Assembly: GCF_963576615.1 (NCBI RefSeq)
Contig: NC_088711.1
Coordinates: 25,142,182-25,206,181 of the forward strand
DNA: 64,000 bases
Direction: 5' to 3'
Origin: Watersipora subatra
Lineage: Eukaryota; Bryozoa; Gymnolaemata; Cheilostomatida; Watersiporidae
Shown one piece after another: positions 12,678 through 24,837 of this stretch. The notes beneath the pieces were generated by a model, which was not told the DNA's origin, did no database searches, and saw only the letters and a list, made by a program, of their open reading frames with translations. The position numbers were made by a program, and so were the translations under genes. Numbering within the stretch: position 1 is the stretch's first letter; every line of letters begins with the position of its first letter.

Positions 12678-13237
12678 ATAGAATTCTAGCGAATAGGAGT
12701 GAATCTAATAAAGTCCAGCAGATCTGTACGTCAGCTGAGGCTATCATAAATTGTAAATTTATGTCTTTGCTCATAGTTTTACAAAATCTTAATAAAACTG
12801 CCTTCTCAGTTTCACACCACCCAAATATTATCATTATTCAAAGTGGCAGAGCCAAATTATCTTATTCATGTACTTGTTCATAAACTTCTCCTGTTGATAG
12901 CTGTTAGTCGATATGCAAGTAGCTACTCTTGACATTTGAAGAGAGCTATAACTGGCGTATCTGTATTGGAGAGGGGCAGCCAGTCAAGTGTGAAAAAGTA
13001 GTCAAGCTAATGTTTCCTTGTGCAAGGTTGCATCACTAGTGAACAGACCTACCTACAAAAGCATTGGGAGTTTAGGTTCAGAACAAATTGCCTGCATCTG
13101 TTTCTCTGCCCTCTTGGCCTTGTTCCAGCGTAGAGCTGGCATAGCTAGGAAACTATGGTCAGATTTGAATAGAGCAGCCTCTCTCTGAGCAGGGTATTTA
13201 AATAAAGCTGATTAATTGTAGCTTCAGAGTTCAGACT

Positions 13238-14059
13238 TGTGTTGAGCCGGTAAGGAGTCATCCGCTCTAACCGACACCGAAAGATTCTCGGTATCCAGGA
13301 AAACCAATCATTTTGGGTGACAGAGCTAGTTATCCGCGGCCGGTTTGATATAATCAGTATTTATTCGTAAAAGCCTCTCGGTAAATGGTTATCCGGATAG
13401 ATTTTTGTTTTTGACAGGCTACAGCATTACCAGCGACGTGATGCGCGGACAAATATATTGCGCAATGAGCTGCTTATGAAAGAGCTCATTTGACGCCTGG
13501 CGCACAATCGCCATGTAACGGAATGAGATTACAATTGCGCTTCAATTGATGTTATGATTAATTGCAAAAATGCCTCTTTGACGAACACGCTAATCAAAAA
13601 GAGTCGCTCAGCGCACATTGGCAATCACAACTTTTTTCTCAGTCATTCTGAAAACACAACACTTGCGATTTATATTATAACTCTTTTGCCAAAGAACATT
13701 TCCACGCTTACCTATAGGTATCTACTATTATGTTACGTCTTACATTGATAATGCCACCAGCCTCAAAGGTTTGGGAGTTCTTCTCCAAAGATGGGAGGAA
13801 GTAAAAAAACACTAACGGCGACCTTGTGACATGCTTGTTGTGTAATAAAGCGTTATATAAAAATGGGCAGTAGGTAAGCTGAAGTCAAACAGACACTGAA
13901 AACCATATACCGAACTACAATACCGACAATACCAAACTTTTGTCGTTGGCAAAGGATACTGAAGATGGTAAATACCAAGGATACCGACACCGGGAAAACC
14001 GATAAAAAGATGCAAGGATATCCTATCCGACACTAAAATATATACCGGCCTAACACTAC
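13238..14059 (+). mobile_element. hAT-like element with BED-finger remnant
   Basis: Termini match as short TIRs (TGTGTTGAGCCGG at the left; CCGGCCTAACAC near the right end). They are flanked by 8-bp near-identical duplications, TTCAGACT at 13230-13237 and TTCAGACA at 14060-14067. Eight-bp duplications are the hAT hallmark. At 13765-13870 (plus) a broken zf-BED-like segment is visible: VWEFFSKD, then after a frame break GDLVTCLLCNKALYKNG with a CxxC pair. BED fingers occur in hAT transposases. This is an internally deleted, non-autonomous copy. Confidence 0.75.
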
Positions 14060-14711
14060 TTCAGACACACGATCTAGAACGAGTCTGTCTTCCTTTTTCA
14101 TGAAATTAAAGTGAAAGAAATTTCACCAGAACATTCTAGAAGAACTTAACCAAGCTTTCACCAAGTTTTATTCACATTAGGTGTTATGCATAGAGATACT
14201 CAGCATTCGAAGGGAGTTGTAGCAGATGATGGTTTAATAGAGTTAATAGCCTCCCTATCACTTTGGCACACTGTATATAGAAAGTGAGACACTATTATAA
14301 ACTATAGATGGCTTATTGAGAGAATTTGGTCATATTTTAGTGTTAGTAGCCAGTCCGGCAGCGTGTAAACCTATTTTCTTTGTCAGATTAGCAAGTAGGT
14401 GACAGCAAGAACAGCCATCAATAGAATAGGAAGCCTATTTCGGCAACTTGCAACTGTTTTCCTTCCTGCAAATGCTTTAATGTGTCTTTTGAGTTGTCTA
14501 TCCAATTTGTTCTATAGCAGATATCTTTCCAATTCAAAAGATTTGTGTGAGAAGTTCAATTAGGCATTCAATTTGAAGAAGACATGGCGTACATGTTGAG
14601 CCAGAAACAAAACTACCTCTTCAGAAGTGAGGATACTATCACCGGGAATGATTGACCCATCAGTCCATAGTATGTTATTTTTGGGACATAACATTAACAT
14701 TGTGCAGCAGG
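14060..14711. other. No gene recognised
   Basis: Anonymous unique-looking DNA between the hAT-like element and the TA microsatellite. No splice-supported exon was found. Confidence 0.5.
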
Positions 14712-14804
<93 letters not shown>

Positions 14805-14839
14805 TATATATATATATATAGATATATATATATATATAT

Positions 14840-14927
<88 letters not shown>
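14712..14927. repeat. (TA)n microsatellite
   Basis: About 215 bp of almost pure TA dinucleotide, interrupted by regularly spaced TAGA steps near 14801, 14821 and 14841. All Tyr-Ile ORFs over it are artefacts. Confidence 0.98.
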
Positions 14928-14930
<3 letters not shown>

Positions 14931-15163
14931 CAAACTTTATTGTGGTAACCAATAGTAATATTTTTCAACATGTTGTCCACAAGGTACCACAGCAGGTTAA
15001 CTAACTGAAAAGCAGTGTACAAAAAAACAACAAAGAAGAACAACACAAAAACTATAGTCTAACTAAAAGACTAAAACTAAGTCTAACTAATATAATAATG
15101 TTGGAACTGAAAGCATGGAATATGTAAAAAGCAAGTTTGAGGATTGATATGAGTGTTGTTTAA

Positions 15164-16039
15164 AGGTTGACTTGCAACAAAATTCACATTACAGTTATTT
15201 GATATGAAAAGATTCGCCATGTCTTACTCTGTTGTGTTGTAGGTGCAAAATATGTGGAAATATGATTACAAGCTCTTAAAAGCTCAAAAATGAACAGATG
15301 ATCGCAGCCACTCGAGACCGCTGTAGTTTGGATTCTCTTTCCAAAACAGCTCAAATATGACCTAGCTGTGGGAAATGGTTTCTGTTTACACTTTCATGCA
15401 ACCTTATTCGTCGAAATATTTTCACAAATATACTTCACGCATTCAATGAAACCATGTCTATTGTTCTTATGCATCTGTTTTATCGTCATTGTAATGCTGT
15501 CATTTTTAGCAGTGATACCTTATAACTTACCGTAAAAATTCATCTAATTTTTTAACCTTAGCTCGAAAGAGTACATATCATTGTCTGATAATCATGACGA
15601 GCCTGTTAGTCAGCTGTGATAATTGAAAAGTGCTGCAAAAATTATTTTCGAGTATTGGGTCACATGATCAGATTATGACTTGACAATTAGCTCAAGCCGA
15701 AACAAAACTGTAAAGTAGCGAGCATCTATATTTGATACAGGGTCTTCGGTAAAACCCGAAGTGTTTGTCATAAACTAGTGCTACGATAAGTTTATATTGA
15801 GTTTTTTATTGGCCTTTCATTTCATATGAGGACATCACGTGACAAGACAATAACCAAACTGTCATGGCTACATCAGAGAAATAAACGAGTTCCAATCTAC
15901 GACGGCTTTTCGTTTTTGAGCTTTTAAGAGCTTGTAATCACATTTCCACATATTTGGCACCTACAACGTAACAGAGTAAGACTTGATGAATCTTTTGATA
16001 CCAAATAACTGTAATGTGAATTTTGTCGCAAGTCAACCT
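15164..16039. mobile_element. TTAA-flanked TIR element, copy 1
   Basis: 876 bp with TIRs of about 125 bp (start AGGTTGACTTGCAACAAAAT), flanked by TTAA at 15160-15163 and 16040-16043. TTAA duplication is characteristic of piggyBac-type insertion. The terminal bases differ from canonical piggyBac, so superfamily is tentative. There is no transposase. It is paired with an opposite-orientation copy at 17120-17998. Confidence 0.85.
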
Positions 16040-16043
16040 TTAA

Positions 16044-16790
16044 ACAAAAAGTTGGCACATAAAAGCTTTGTGAAAATAGTTATGCATATCTATGGCAACA
16101 AATGACTAGTTATGAAAAATGTATAATATAAGAATCTTAAAATAGGTAAGGCTAGGTGGTGAATGGTATTATTGGTCAAAGGATAGTAGATGTAGTTTGA
16201 GTTTTGTTTTAAAAGATTGCAGAGGAAGAGTTCTTAAATAAGTGCAGAGGTTGTTAAAGGAATTTAGCAGGTTACTGTTGAGTTTGTTGAGGTTTATGGC
16301 ACTTGGTAATTTAAATCTGGTCCTGGTTTTGTGATCATGGTTTATGGTTTGAAAGCTATAGCTGAGATATTTAAGGCAGTTATTGTGGAGTATTGAATGA
16401 GCAGTGAGGCAGGTAAAGTGCTGTGATAGCTTAGGTAAGGGAAGAACACCAGTAGTGCTTGTTATTGTTGGTATGTGGTAAGTTATGGTTTTTATGGGGT
16501 ATGTTTAGGTCTTTGTATATACATGTAATTCGTAAAGCTTTTATGTAACATAAATAGTGTGTCGGTATATTTTACAGGTGTTGTAGGGTAGAACATATGT
16601 AGGCCTATATAAGATAAAAATAGATAAAATTATAGTAATATAGTCTGGCTGTATCAAAGTTCATAAGATGACGAATATTATAAAATAAACGTAGGTTAGA
16701 TGATATTTTATTTGAAATGAATGAGATGAGGTCTAGCCATGATAAAGAGTCGTTGATGATAAAGCCAAGTAGTTTAGAAGTAGATTGATT
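16044..16790. other. No gene recognised
   Basis: T/G-rich anonymous DNA between the two TTAA elements. No coding signal is seen. Confidence 0.5.
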
Positions 16791-17083
16791 TAGGCTGAGG
16801 TAATTAAGTTACAAGTATTGTGTGGTAGACAGCAGGCTGAGGTAAGTTACAAGCATTGTGCAGTAGACAGCAGACTGAAGTAAGTTACAAGCACTGTGCA
16901 GTAGACAGCAGGCCGAGATAAGTTACAAGCATTGTGCGGTAGACAGCAGGCCGAGATAAGTTACAAGCATTGTGCGGTAGACAGCAGGCCGAGGTAAGTT
17001 AAAAGCATTGTGCTGTAGACAGGCTGAGGTAAGTTACAAGCATTGTGCAGTAGACCGCAGGCTGAGGTAAGTTACAAGCACTT
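16791..17083. repeat. 38-bp minisatellite
   Basis: About seven copies of a unit with GTAAGTTACAAGCATTGTGC followed by AGTAGACAGCAGGCTGAG. Each unit repeats a GTAAGT splice-donor-like motif. Confidence 0.9.
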
Positions 17084-17119
17084 CAATATGTCAACATAAG
17101 TTTTCAAACCAATCTTTAA

Positions 17120-17998
17120 AGGTTGACTTGCAACAAAATTCACATTACAGCTATTTGGTATCAAAAGATTCACCATGTCTTACTCTGTTGTTTTGCAGGT
17201 GCCAAATATGTGAAAATGTGAATACAAGCTCTTAAAAGCTCAAAAACAAAAAGCCGCCGTAGATTGGAATCTCTTTATTTTTCTGACGTAGCCAAAAAAT
17301 TTATTTGTTGTCTTGTCACGTGATGTCCTCACGCGAATTGAAAGGCCAATAAAAAGCTCAATATAAAATTTATCGTAGCACTAGTTTATGACAAACATTT
17401 CGGGTTTTACCGAAGACCCCGTATCAAATGTAGATGCTCGCTACTTTATACAGTTTTGTTTCGGTTTGGTCTAATCGGCAAGTCGTAATCTGATCATGTG
17501 ACCCAATGTTTTGCAAATAATTTCTGCAGCACTTTTCGATTATCAAAAGTGACCAACAGGCTCGTCATGATTATCAGACAATGATATGTGCTCCTTCAAG
17601 CTAAGGCTAAAAAATTAAACGAATTTTTACGGTAAGTTATAAGATATCACTGCTAAAAGTGAAAGCATTACAATGACGATAAAGCAGACGGGTAAGAACA
17701 ATAGACATAGTTTTATTGAATGCGTGAAGTATATTTGTGAAAATATTTCGACGAATAAGGTTTCATGAAAGTGTAAACAGAAACCATCCCTCACAACTAC
17801 ATCACATTTGAGCCATTTTGGAAAGAGAATCCAAACTACGGTGGTCTCGTGTGGCTGCAATTAACTTTTCATTTTTGAGCTTTGAAGAGCTTGCAATCAC
17901 ATTTCCATATATTTTACACCTACAACACAACAGAGTAAGACATGGTGAATCTTTTGATACCAAATAACTTTAATGTGAATTTTGTTGCAAGTCAACCT
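17120..17998. mobile_element. TTAA-flanked TIR element, copy 2 (inverted relative to copy 1)
   Basis: 879 bp with the same TIRs as copy 1, and TTAA at 17116-17119 and 17999-18002. Internal landmarks (the GGAAAGAGAATCCAAACTAC stretch near 17819 against its reverse complement near 15325) show it lies in the opposite orientation. The ORF at 17627-17860 is not supported as a gene. Confidence 0.85.
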
Positions 17999-18002
17999 TT
18001 AA

Positions 18003-18620
18003 TATATATATAATATATATATATATATATGTAGGGCCTATATATATATTACTGTGTCGGAAATAATTTCATTAAAATATTTTTTCCAAAGTACACCACT
18101 TGAGAATCATAAAAACGGCAACAGGAAGCCATTAAAATCAAATAAATGGTTTGACATGTAAATGTAGTTTTTAAAATATCTTTCTCTACTAAGAGAAGGG
18201 ATATTAGGTAAAACATTGTTAAAGGAGCTGGCAATAATATGTTCAAAATAATTGTACGATATTTGTTCATATGGTGTAAGGTGAAATGAGCTGAAAGCTT
18301 GTAGCTGCCCTGTAAAACTAAGGACACAAACCATGAAAGATTTGGATACCTTTAATTGACGTAAAATAAACATCTAGCATAATAAAGTAAGAAAATGCAA
18401 AGATTTGGAAAGATCATTTGTTGGAATAAAATGTGCTGCAATATGATGTAGATTTTCAATTAGTAGGAATTCTTTTTTTTTGCAATAAAAATAAATCAGT
18501 GACATATCTTGGAGATAGATTAAATAGATTAATGGATTAAGTAGATTAAACAGATTTAAAAGCTAGACAAATGTATTAATCATGAATAATACGGCAAAAA
18601 ATAAACTGATAATAAAATGC
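18003..18620 (-). pseudogene. LINE 3'-end fragment with TA-repeat tail
   Basis: The minus strand encodes a broken C-terminal reverse-transcriptase tail (IIASSFNN, SLSRERYFKNY), closely related to the copy at 24838-25456. The element's 3' end lies at the left, with a TATATA tail abutting the TTAA element. Internal stops and frame breaks are present. It resembles CR1/jockey-type LINE C-termini. Confidence 0.65.
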
Positions 18621-18984
18621 TATGGCATATCTTGAGTTAAAGTGTGCCCATGCAGTAACAAAATGCTATGGCATATCTTGAGTTAAAGTGTGCCCATGCA
18701 GTAACAAAATGCTATGGCATATCTTGAGTTAAAGTGTGCCCATGCAGTAATAAAATGCTATGGCATATCTTGAGTTAAAGTGTGCCCATGCAGTAACAAA
18801 ATGCTATGGCATATCTTGAGTTAAAGTGTGCCCATGCAGTAACAAAATGCTATGGCATATCTTGAGTTAAAGTGTGCCCATGCAGTAATAAAATGCTATG
18901 GCATATCTTGAGTTAAAGTGTGCCCATGCAGTAACAAAATGCTATGGCATATCTTGAGTTAAAGTGTGCCCATGCAGTAACAAA
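18614..18984. repeat. 46-bp minisatellite derived from LINE sequence
   Basis: Eight near-identical copies of a 46-bp unit. The unit begins AAAATGCTATGGCATATCTT, which continues the adjacent LINE fragment (compare AAAATGCAATAGCAGATTTT in the other LINE copy near 25416). The array appears to have been seeded by LINE sequence. Confidence 0.9.
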
Positions 18985-20425
18985 ATAATAAAACTTTGTT
19001 AAAAGTCACTAAACTGGAAAAAAGCAATGAAATGATATTAATTCTGTAAGCCAATCTGTGTTCATTAGCAAATTTTTTTTTGAATGATGACTTCAGTTTT
19101 AAACCAAACGTGTATAAAAAAAGGAAATTTTATAAATTAACAAATCATCTTTGACTATTTCATCTAATATAAGTGAGATTATTTTGCCAGCAATTTTTTG
19201 AAAGTCGTTTGTCTAATTGGTCCCCATCAAAATGACAAATAATGATACGTTGCTAATTAACATGTTTCTTTATTATGGCATGACAAAATGATATTCATCA
19301 CACCACCATAGCCAGAAAAATTATCTAGTTGTCATTCCTGTCATAGAAAATTAAGTGACTTACAATTAACTTTAAAAAACTTAAAATTCCATGGTGCCTA
19401 ATGGACACCCAGCGTAATCTTATTTGTCATACAAAGGAATGATATGGATGACATGATTTCAAATTGAGAACATTTTGCCCACTGCATAGTATGTGCACTA
19501 GCGTGCTAGTATCTGGTTGGGATATATGGATGGTGGCAAACGAATAGATGTTCTCATCAGTTGATGTGGTTTATTCGCTTTATTTGTTTAATTGTGTCCT
19601 GCATACAGCAAATCATGCATATCAACACAAAAGGAATGTGCACAAATATTATCAAAATATACAGAGCTGTTGGTAAAAAACGGGCATATGCATCCATGGA
19701 ATTGAACATATGTTATTATCACATACAATAGTTAGGAGATATCCTACAAACATTAGTAAGACTGTAAATTGCCCCAGTTAAAGTAGGTGAGATAAAATAA
19801 AGACTAGCTGTTGCGTGTGAATCAATTGACCAGTAAAGATTGTATCCTGGAATATAACAGTTAAGTCCAACTTAATACATGTGTAAAAGGACATTAATAA
19901 AAGTGCACAATTACATGATGAACGTGCTCCAAAACACATGGAGTAAAAATAGAGACAGATGAGCTTACTGTAAAATCAGATTTCCCTCATGATGAGAAGT
20001 TGATAAAACTTGCACACTTTCAGGTAATCCTTTGGGATGGCCTCACAAATTAACTAATGACCAGTGTTAGAAGCTAAACTGTTTATATAAGCTAAAGTCA
20101 TCATAATAATAGATAATAGCAATACTTATAACAAAAAGCTAAGCTTGTTAGACAGGCAATAGCACTGTTGTAAAAAATCTGGAACAGCTTTACTCTGGCA
20201 ATCCATTGATCCAAAGATGCACTGATAAGGTACAGAGTATAAGTATGTGCACAATTATTCAGAAATACCACTAGTGCAGGTGTTCGAGTGCCAGGCTACT
20301 AAGCTGAATGCCATAAGTTTTAATATTGTATGAAATAATATTTTACTCAAATTTATAATCGTGGCTTTGGACGAACGACTAAGGCCATTATTATAGTACT
20401 CTGGGTGGCAGTCTCGGGAACACGT
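18985..20425. other. No gene recognised
   Basis: Anonymous A+T-rich DNA with no supported exon or repeat structure. Confidence 0.5.
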
Positions 20426-21290
20426 GCTAGCCGGGTCACGCACTCAAGGATTTTCGCCACGCACATACAAAACAAAAACAGCAGGGTAGACCCACTTTTC
20501 GCGGTCTTCCGCACAAATATTCAAAAATACTAACAGATGTCCATTCAACCGGCCAAACACAACCTAAAATTTGGTGAGCAACCTATTAATGTATCCGAAT
20601 ATCTCATATGAAATAGGCCAACCAAGTTGCATAATGGTTAATACCCATTTTTTCTCTAGAAATATACCTGCCCGCGATTTTTGGCCAAGAATAACCAGGG
20701 TTCATTATACACCAAAATGTCTCATACGGGTTTCGGAGGTAGTCCGTTATCTAACATTATCGAGTGGGTTTATTGTCCCCATACCGAAACTTAAACTATT
20801 TTTAAGCCAATCAAATTCACGTGTTGAATAAATCATGAACACGTAAATGAACTACCACTCCACTATTACAACTAGCGCGTAGGTATTGTATGGTGTTGTG
20901 ATTAGCTTACATTGTAGCCTCTATTTGGGGCAGGGTGTTTGTATGAACGCCCGAACTTAATAAACAGAACGGGCTACCTCCAGAACCCGTGAGAGGCATT
21001 TTGGTGTATGATGAACCCTGGTTATTCTTGGCCAAAAATCGCGGGTAGGTATATTTCCAGAAAAAAGATGGGTATTAACCATTATGCAACTTGGTTGGCC
21101 TATTTCATATGAGATATTCGGATACATTAATAGGTTGCTCACCAAATTTTAGGTTGTGTTTGGCCGGTTGAATTGACATATGTTAGTACTTTTGAATATT
21201 CGTGCCGAAGACCGCGAAAAGTGGGTCTACCCTGTTGTTTTTGTTTTGTATGTGCGTGGCGAAAAGCCTTGAGTGCGTGACCCGGCTAGC
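20426..21290. mobile_element. Long inverted-repeat element
   Basis: 865 bp with arms of about 325 bp (20426-20750 and about 20965-21290), starting GCTAGCCGGGTCACGCACTC. The arms surround a spacer of about 215 bp. The arms are highly similar, so single-stranded DNA or RNA would fold into a long hairpin. The ORFs in both arms are mirror images of one another and not genes. Target duplication is unclear, and there is no transposase. Confidence 0.85.
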
Positions 21291-21371
21291 CGATCATCAG
21301 AAAGATCATCAGATATCCAAATAAAGAACAGAGAATTACTAACTGCACAATGATAATAAAACTTGATAGAT

Positions 21372-21512
21372 GAATGATTGGGCCAAGTGGTAGTGTACCA
21401 GGTAGATGTTTGAAATGTTGTGGGTTCAAATCCATTATGAAGTAATCATTTTTGCAACCTTTAGCCAGTGGCTTCAAACAAAGGAACGAACACAGCCTTC
21501 ATTATAGTCAAC
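21372..21512 (+). mobile_element. tRNA-derived SINE copy
   Basis: A-box-like GGCCAAGTGGTAGTG and B-box-like GGGTTCAAATCC stand at tRNA spacing. They are followed by a body and a degenerate CATTATAGTCAA tail resembling the TTATTATAGTAAA tail of other copies in the window. Confidence 0.6.
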
Positions 21513-21892
21513 ATGGCTGCAGCTTGATGTAAACATGATTTACTTTTAGTCCTATTCCTGTTGGATGAATTATCATTATCAACATAAGTGGTCGAATTGC
21601 AAATGAGATATACAGAGAAATCAGCAAGCAGAAAGAAAAATGATATGGTGGCATTGGTTGGTTTAAAGTCCAAATATATTGTGACCCATTAAAATAATTT
21701 GGATATAAGCTAGAGTATTACAGCTTTACGGTATGTCTAATGCAGAATATAAACTGACAGATCCATATTTGTTATAGTCTAAATGTTGATTCTCATGGAG
21801 TGAATCTCGAAGATACTGCTAAAGGTTAAGGTTATGTTTACCAATAACTATACAGGTGTAACTTGCTTCAAATCAATATTAAATCAATATCA

Positions 21893-22235
21893 ACTCACAC
21901 ATGTCTATCACTAAAACATCAACTTATTCAGTATCAATAACTAAGCCATCAACTCACACGTGTCAATCACTAAGACATCAACTCGCACATGTCAATCACT
22001 AAAACATCAACTCACACGTGTCAATCACTAAGCCATCAACTCGCACATGTCAATCACTAAGACATCAACTCACACATGTCAATCACTAAGACATCAACTC
22101 GCACATGTCAATCACTAAGACATCAACTCGCACATGTTAATCACTAAAACATCAATTTACACGTGTTAATAACTAAGAGATCAACTCACATGTGTCAACC
22201 ACTAAGGCATCAACTCGTACGTGTCAATCACTCTT
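21893..22235. repeat. 29-bp minisatellite
   Basis: About 12 copies of a 29-bp unit such as ATCAACTCACACATGTCAAT plus CACTAAGAC. Alternating CACACGTG, GCACATG and similar variants occur. Confidence 0.95.
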
Positions 22236-24617
22236 CAACAACTTTTTTTCACAACTGTCGAATCAGATTGGTTCTATGACTTGAATGATGAGAAACTATA
22301 AGCAGCTTGTACTCTTGTCATACATGGTTACTAGTATGAACTTTACTACATCCCATTTTCATGTTTGAAATCTTTCCGATTATAAATTAATGTTTATCTC
22401 ATTGTAGAAAATATACTTCTAACCATCATCTCATAGTTAAGCACAGTTGAGAATGCTAAACTAAACATTTACCAGGTACTTATTTCAACGAAGAGATAAA
22501 CTGAAGAGTTGGAACCAGAAAATTCAAATAAATATTAAAAGTGCACTTAGGTTAACCGAGCTAACCACAGCTTAGGGAGAAATCCACACATAAAAGTACC
22601 TTGTGGTAGTCTATAGGATGTTGAGTTGCACCAACAGATGTTTGATGAAATAGTTCCCAGGGACACTAGAAGTAGAAGCAGTAAAACTTGATAAAGTAAG
22701 ATTTTGTAACAGGAAAATGTCTTGATTAGCGAAATACCTACAACAATAGATAAAACCCTTGGAAAACAAACAGATACTGAGTGTTTAATTAAACAAGACA
22801 TTGCAGATGACTAGACTATGGTGTCATGTTTAGATGTTTTGTTGTCAAAGATCACTCTCACAATCAAAGATGACTCTTTGATATCTTGTTTTGATAAAAA
22901 AGACATCAAAGAGTTTGTTTTATAGCAATAGTTAATACAGTTGAAAGAAATAAGCGTATGTTTTATGTTTTCAGCAAACGCATTGAACTATTTGAAGACT
23001 ATATTAAAATATTGTGTAATATTGTTATTAATATTACAAAATATTGTTATCAACAACTATGTTTAACTGACCTATCGAAAACACCAACAAAACATCATAA
23101 TTGTATAAAACACTCTTGGGTTTCAGACTGAGCTTTTACAAGTTTGCTTTGAGAGAAATACGCTCTGCACTAGATAGTAATATGAAACACAGTAAGCCAG
23201 TTAGCTATAAAAAATATCAGTTTATGTGATGACAGCTAAGCAAAGGCGACAAAACTACCTCTTCAAGTTTGATAATCGATCTCGTCATTGTATCAATTAG
23301 ACTTTTGTATAAAAAATAAACAAACTGTTGTTGATACAATGATCAGATAGACTCGTGTTACATAAAAGTTTTATCTCAGTTGCTTAAGACACATTCTATC
23401 ACTCTTCATTACAGAATGTGCCAGTCAAAAGCTCATGACATCATTTAGGTAGCTTCATGACTCCTCTGGATAGCAAGTGTGTTAGACTATCTTAGTAGAG
23501 AATGCTATTGTCCTATTTAAATTAGAATCTCAGTTCAATTTTTATCCTTCTCTTTACCATAAGAGTTAAGGCAGCCATCTTCTTAATTAGTCTCACTGAT
23601 AATTATATATTTTTTTTGTTTGTTTTAGCAAAATGGCCCAATCAGTTTTCACAAGTGTTCTAACATTTAAATGTTAAACCAAAGTTTCAGAAGTTAAATT
23701 CGTATTCTAAATTTTTAGGCTAAGTCATATCAATGGATTTGTTTCCTCTTTCCCTTTCCTTTTCTCCCTCACTCTCTCAATCAATAAAAAAAAGGAAAAT
23801 AAGCCAGTGAAATACCGTATTTCATACCTGTAGCTCACTCCACAAAACTTAGCATAATATTGCACTATATGAAAGCACTTGAATTCATCTATAGTTTCAT
23901 ATCTCTCTTTATTATAAACTAGCCAAATGTCCGGCGTTGCACGAGTATTAAAATACAGCTTATAAACAATGGCAGGTAATGTAGTTGCTTGCCACTTGCC
24001 ATTAGCCTGGCACATTGTCAATGGCAAATTTGAGTAAGCTAGTATTCGTATTGCTAAACTTAGTAATAAGAGCCGTAAGAGCAAGCTTTAGTGACATTGT
24101 GGCGTAACACGTAAGTTATATTGCCCAAAGAAACCACTGCATCCCGCGTAGCTCAATAGGTTAGTTTATCGCCTGGTGAACGAGATGTTCCAAGATCAAA
24201 TATTCTGCTATACAGATTCTTCACTGTTAAACTCTAGTCTGCTATAGCAGGACAGACTGAACGACAGACTTTGAGATTTATATTTATAGAAGAAAACAAT
24301 AAAACTAACAATTTTATACATATGAAATGTTTAGCCTGTTATCTTGCAAGTCTATTTTAAATATAGCCAAATTATACATCGGAGCACTTTACAATGCCGC
24401 ACTTCTTATGATCGGCTCAACAACAAGCTATCATCTTTTAGGTCTTTTTACATTCGCTAAGAGTAGCAAGCGGGTGGCTTGGTTTTAAAAAGAATTTATA
24501 AGGCTTAGCTTCACTAAAAAAAGCAATTAGAGAGGCTTCAGAGCCAACCTATCTGCTTTTGATCGTCTATATGTGATCATCTAAATTTATATCTAAATAT
24601 CATAGATCTATCATCTA
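22236..24617. other. No gene supported; SINE-like head near 24140
   Basis: Mostly anonymous DNA. A minus-strand 66-nt stretch at 22600-22665 has a very good acceptor tract but a weak donor. At 24140-24265 a degenerate tRNA-like head (GCGTAGCTCAATAGGTTAG) precedes a SINE-like body. The minus ORF at 23725-24084 looks repeat-derived. Confidence 0.4.
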
Positions 24618-24837
24618 TCTTCACGAGAGGCTTGCGTATCACATTAAAGTTTGACTTATTTATTTGGCTCTTTCTGCTTCCTTCTTCATATTTTACCGTA
24701 AAATAACAAATGATGTCTATATAATTACTTGTGATCATCAGATTGAAAAAATGCCTGCTCAACTCTGATAGAAACTCATATCATGCTGTTTCTCCCTATT
24801 TCAAGTTAGTTTTGAGCTCGTATCTGCTTTCTCATAA

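Noticed and set aside
12028-12678. Ser/Ala-rich ORFs on both strands
   Set aside because: They lie in the TIR arms of the MULE-like element and mirror one another.
13060-13150. Minus-strand stretch MPALRWNKAKRAEKQMQAIC and a similar MTALRWSDK start near 4578
   Set aside because: The resemblance of the two is curious, but no supporting splice chain or domain was found, so chance or a repeat is more likely.
14560-15046. Four ORFs of alternating Tyr-Ile
   Set aside because: They are translations of the (TA)n microsatellite.
20571-21145. Two ORFs with the same start (MVSNLLMYPN) on opposite strands
   Set aside because: They are mirror images in the arms of the inverted-repeat element.
23725-24084. 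119-residue ORF beginning MLLRLLLLSLAIRI
   Set aside because: Looks like a secreted protein start, but the middle (ARATPDIWLV-like, NTRATPDIWLVYNKER) has the look of a dispersed repeat and the end is low-complexity. No splice signals support it.
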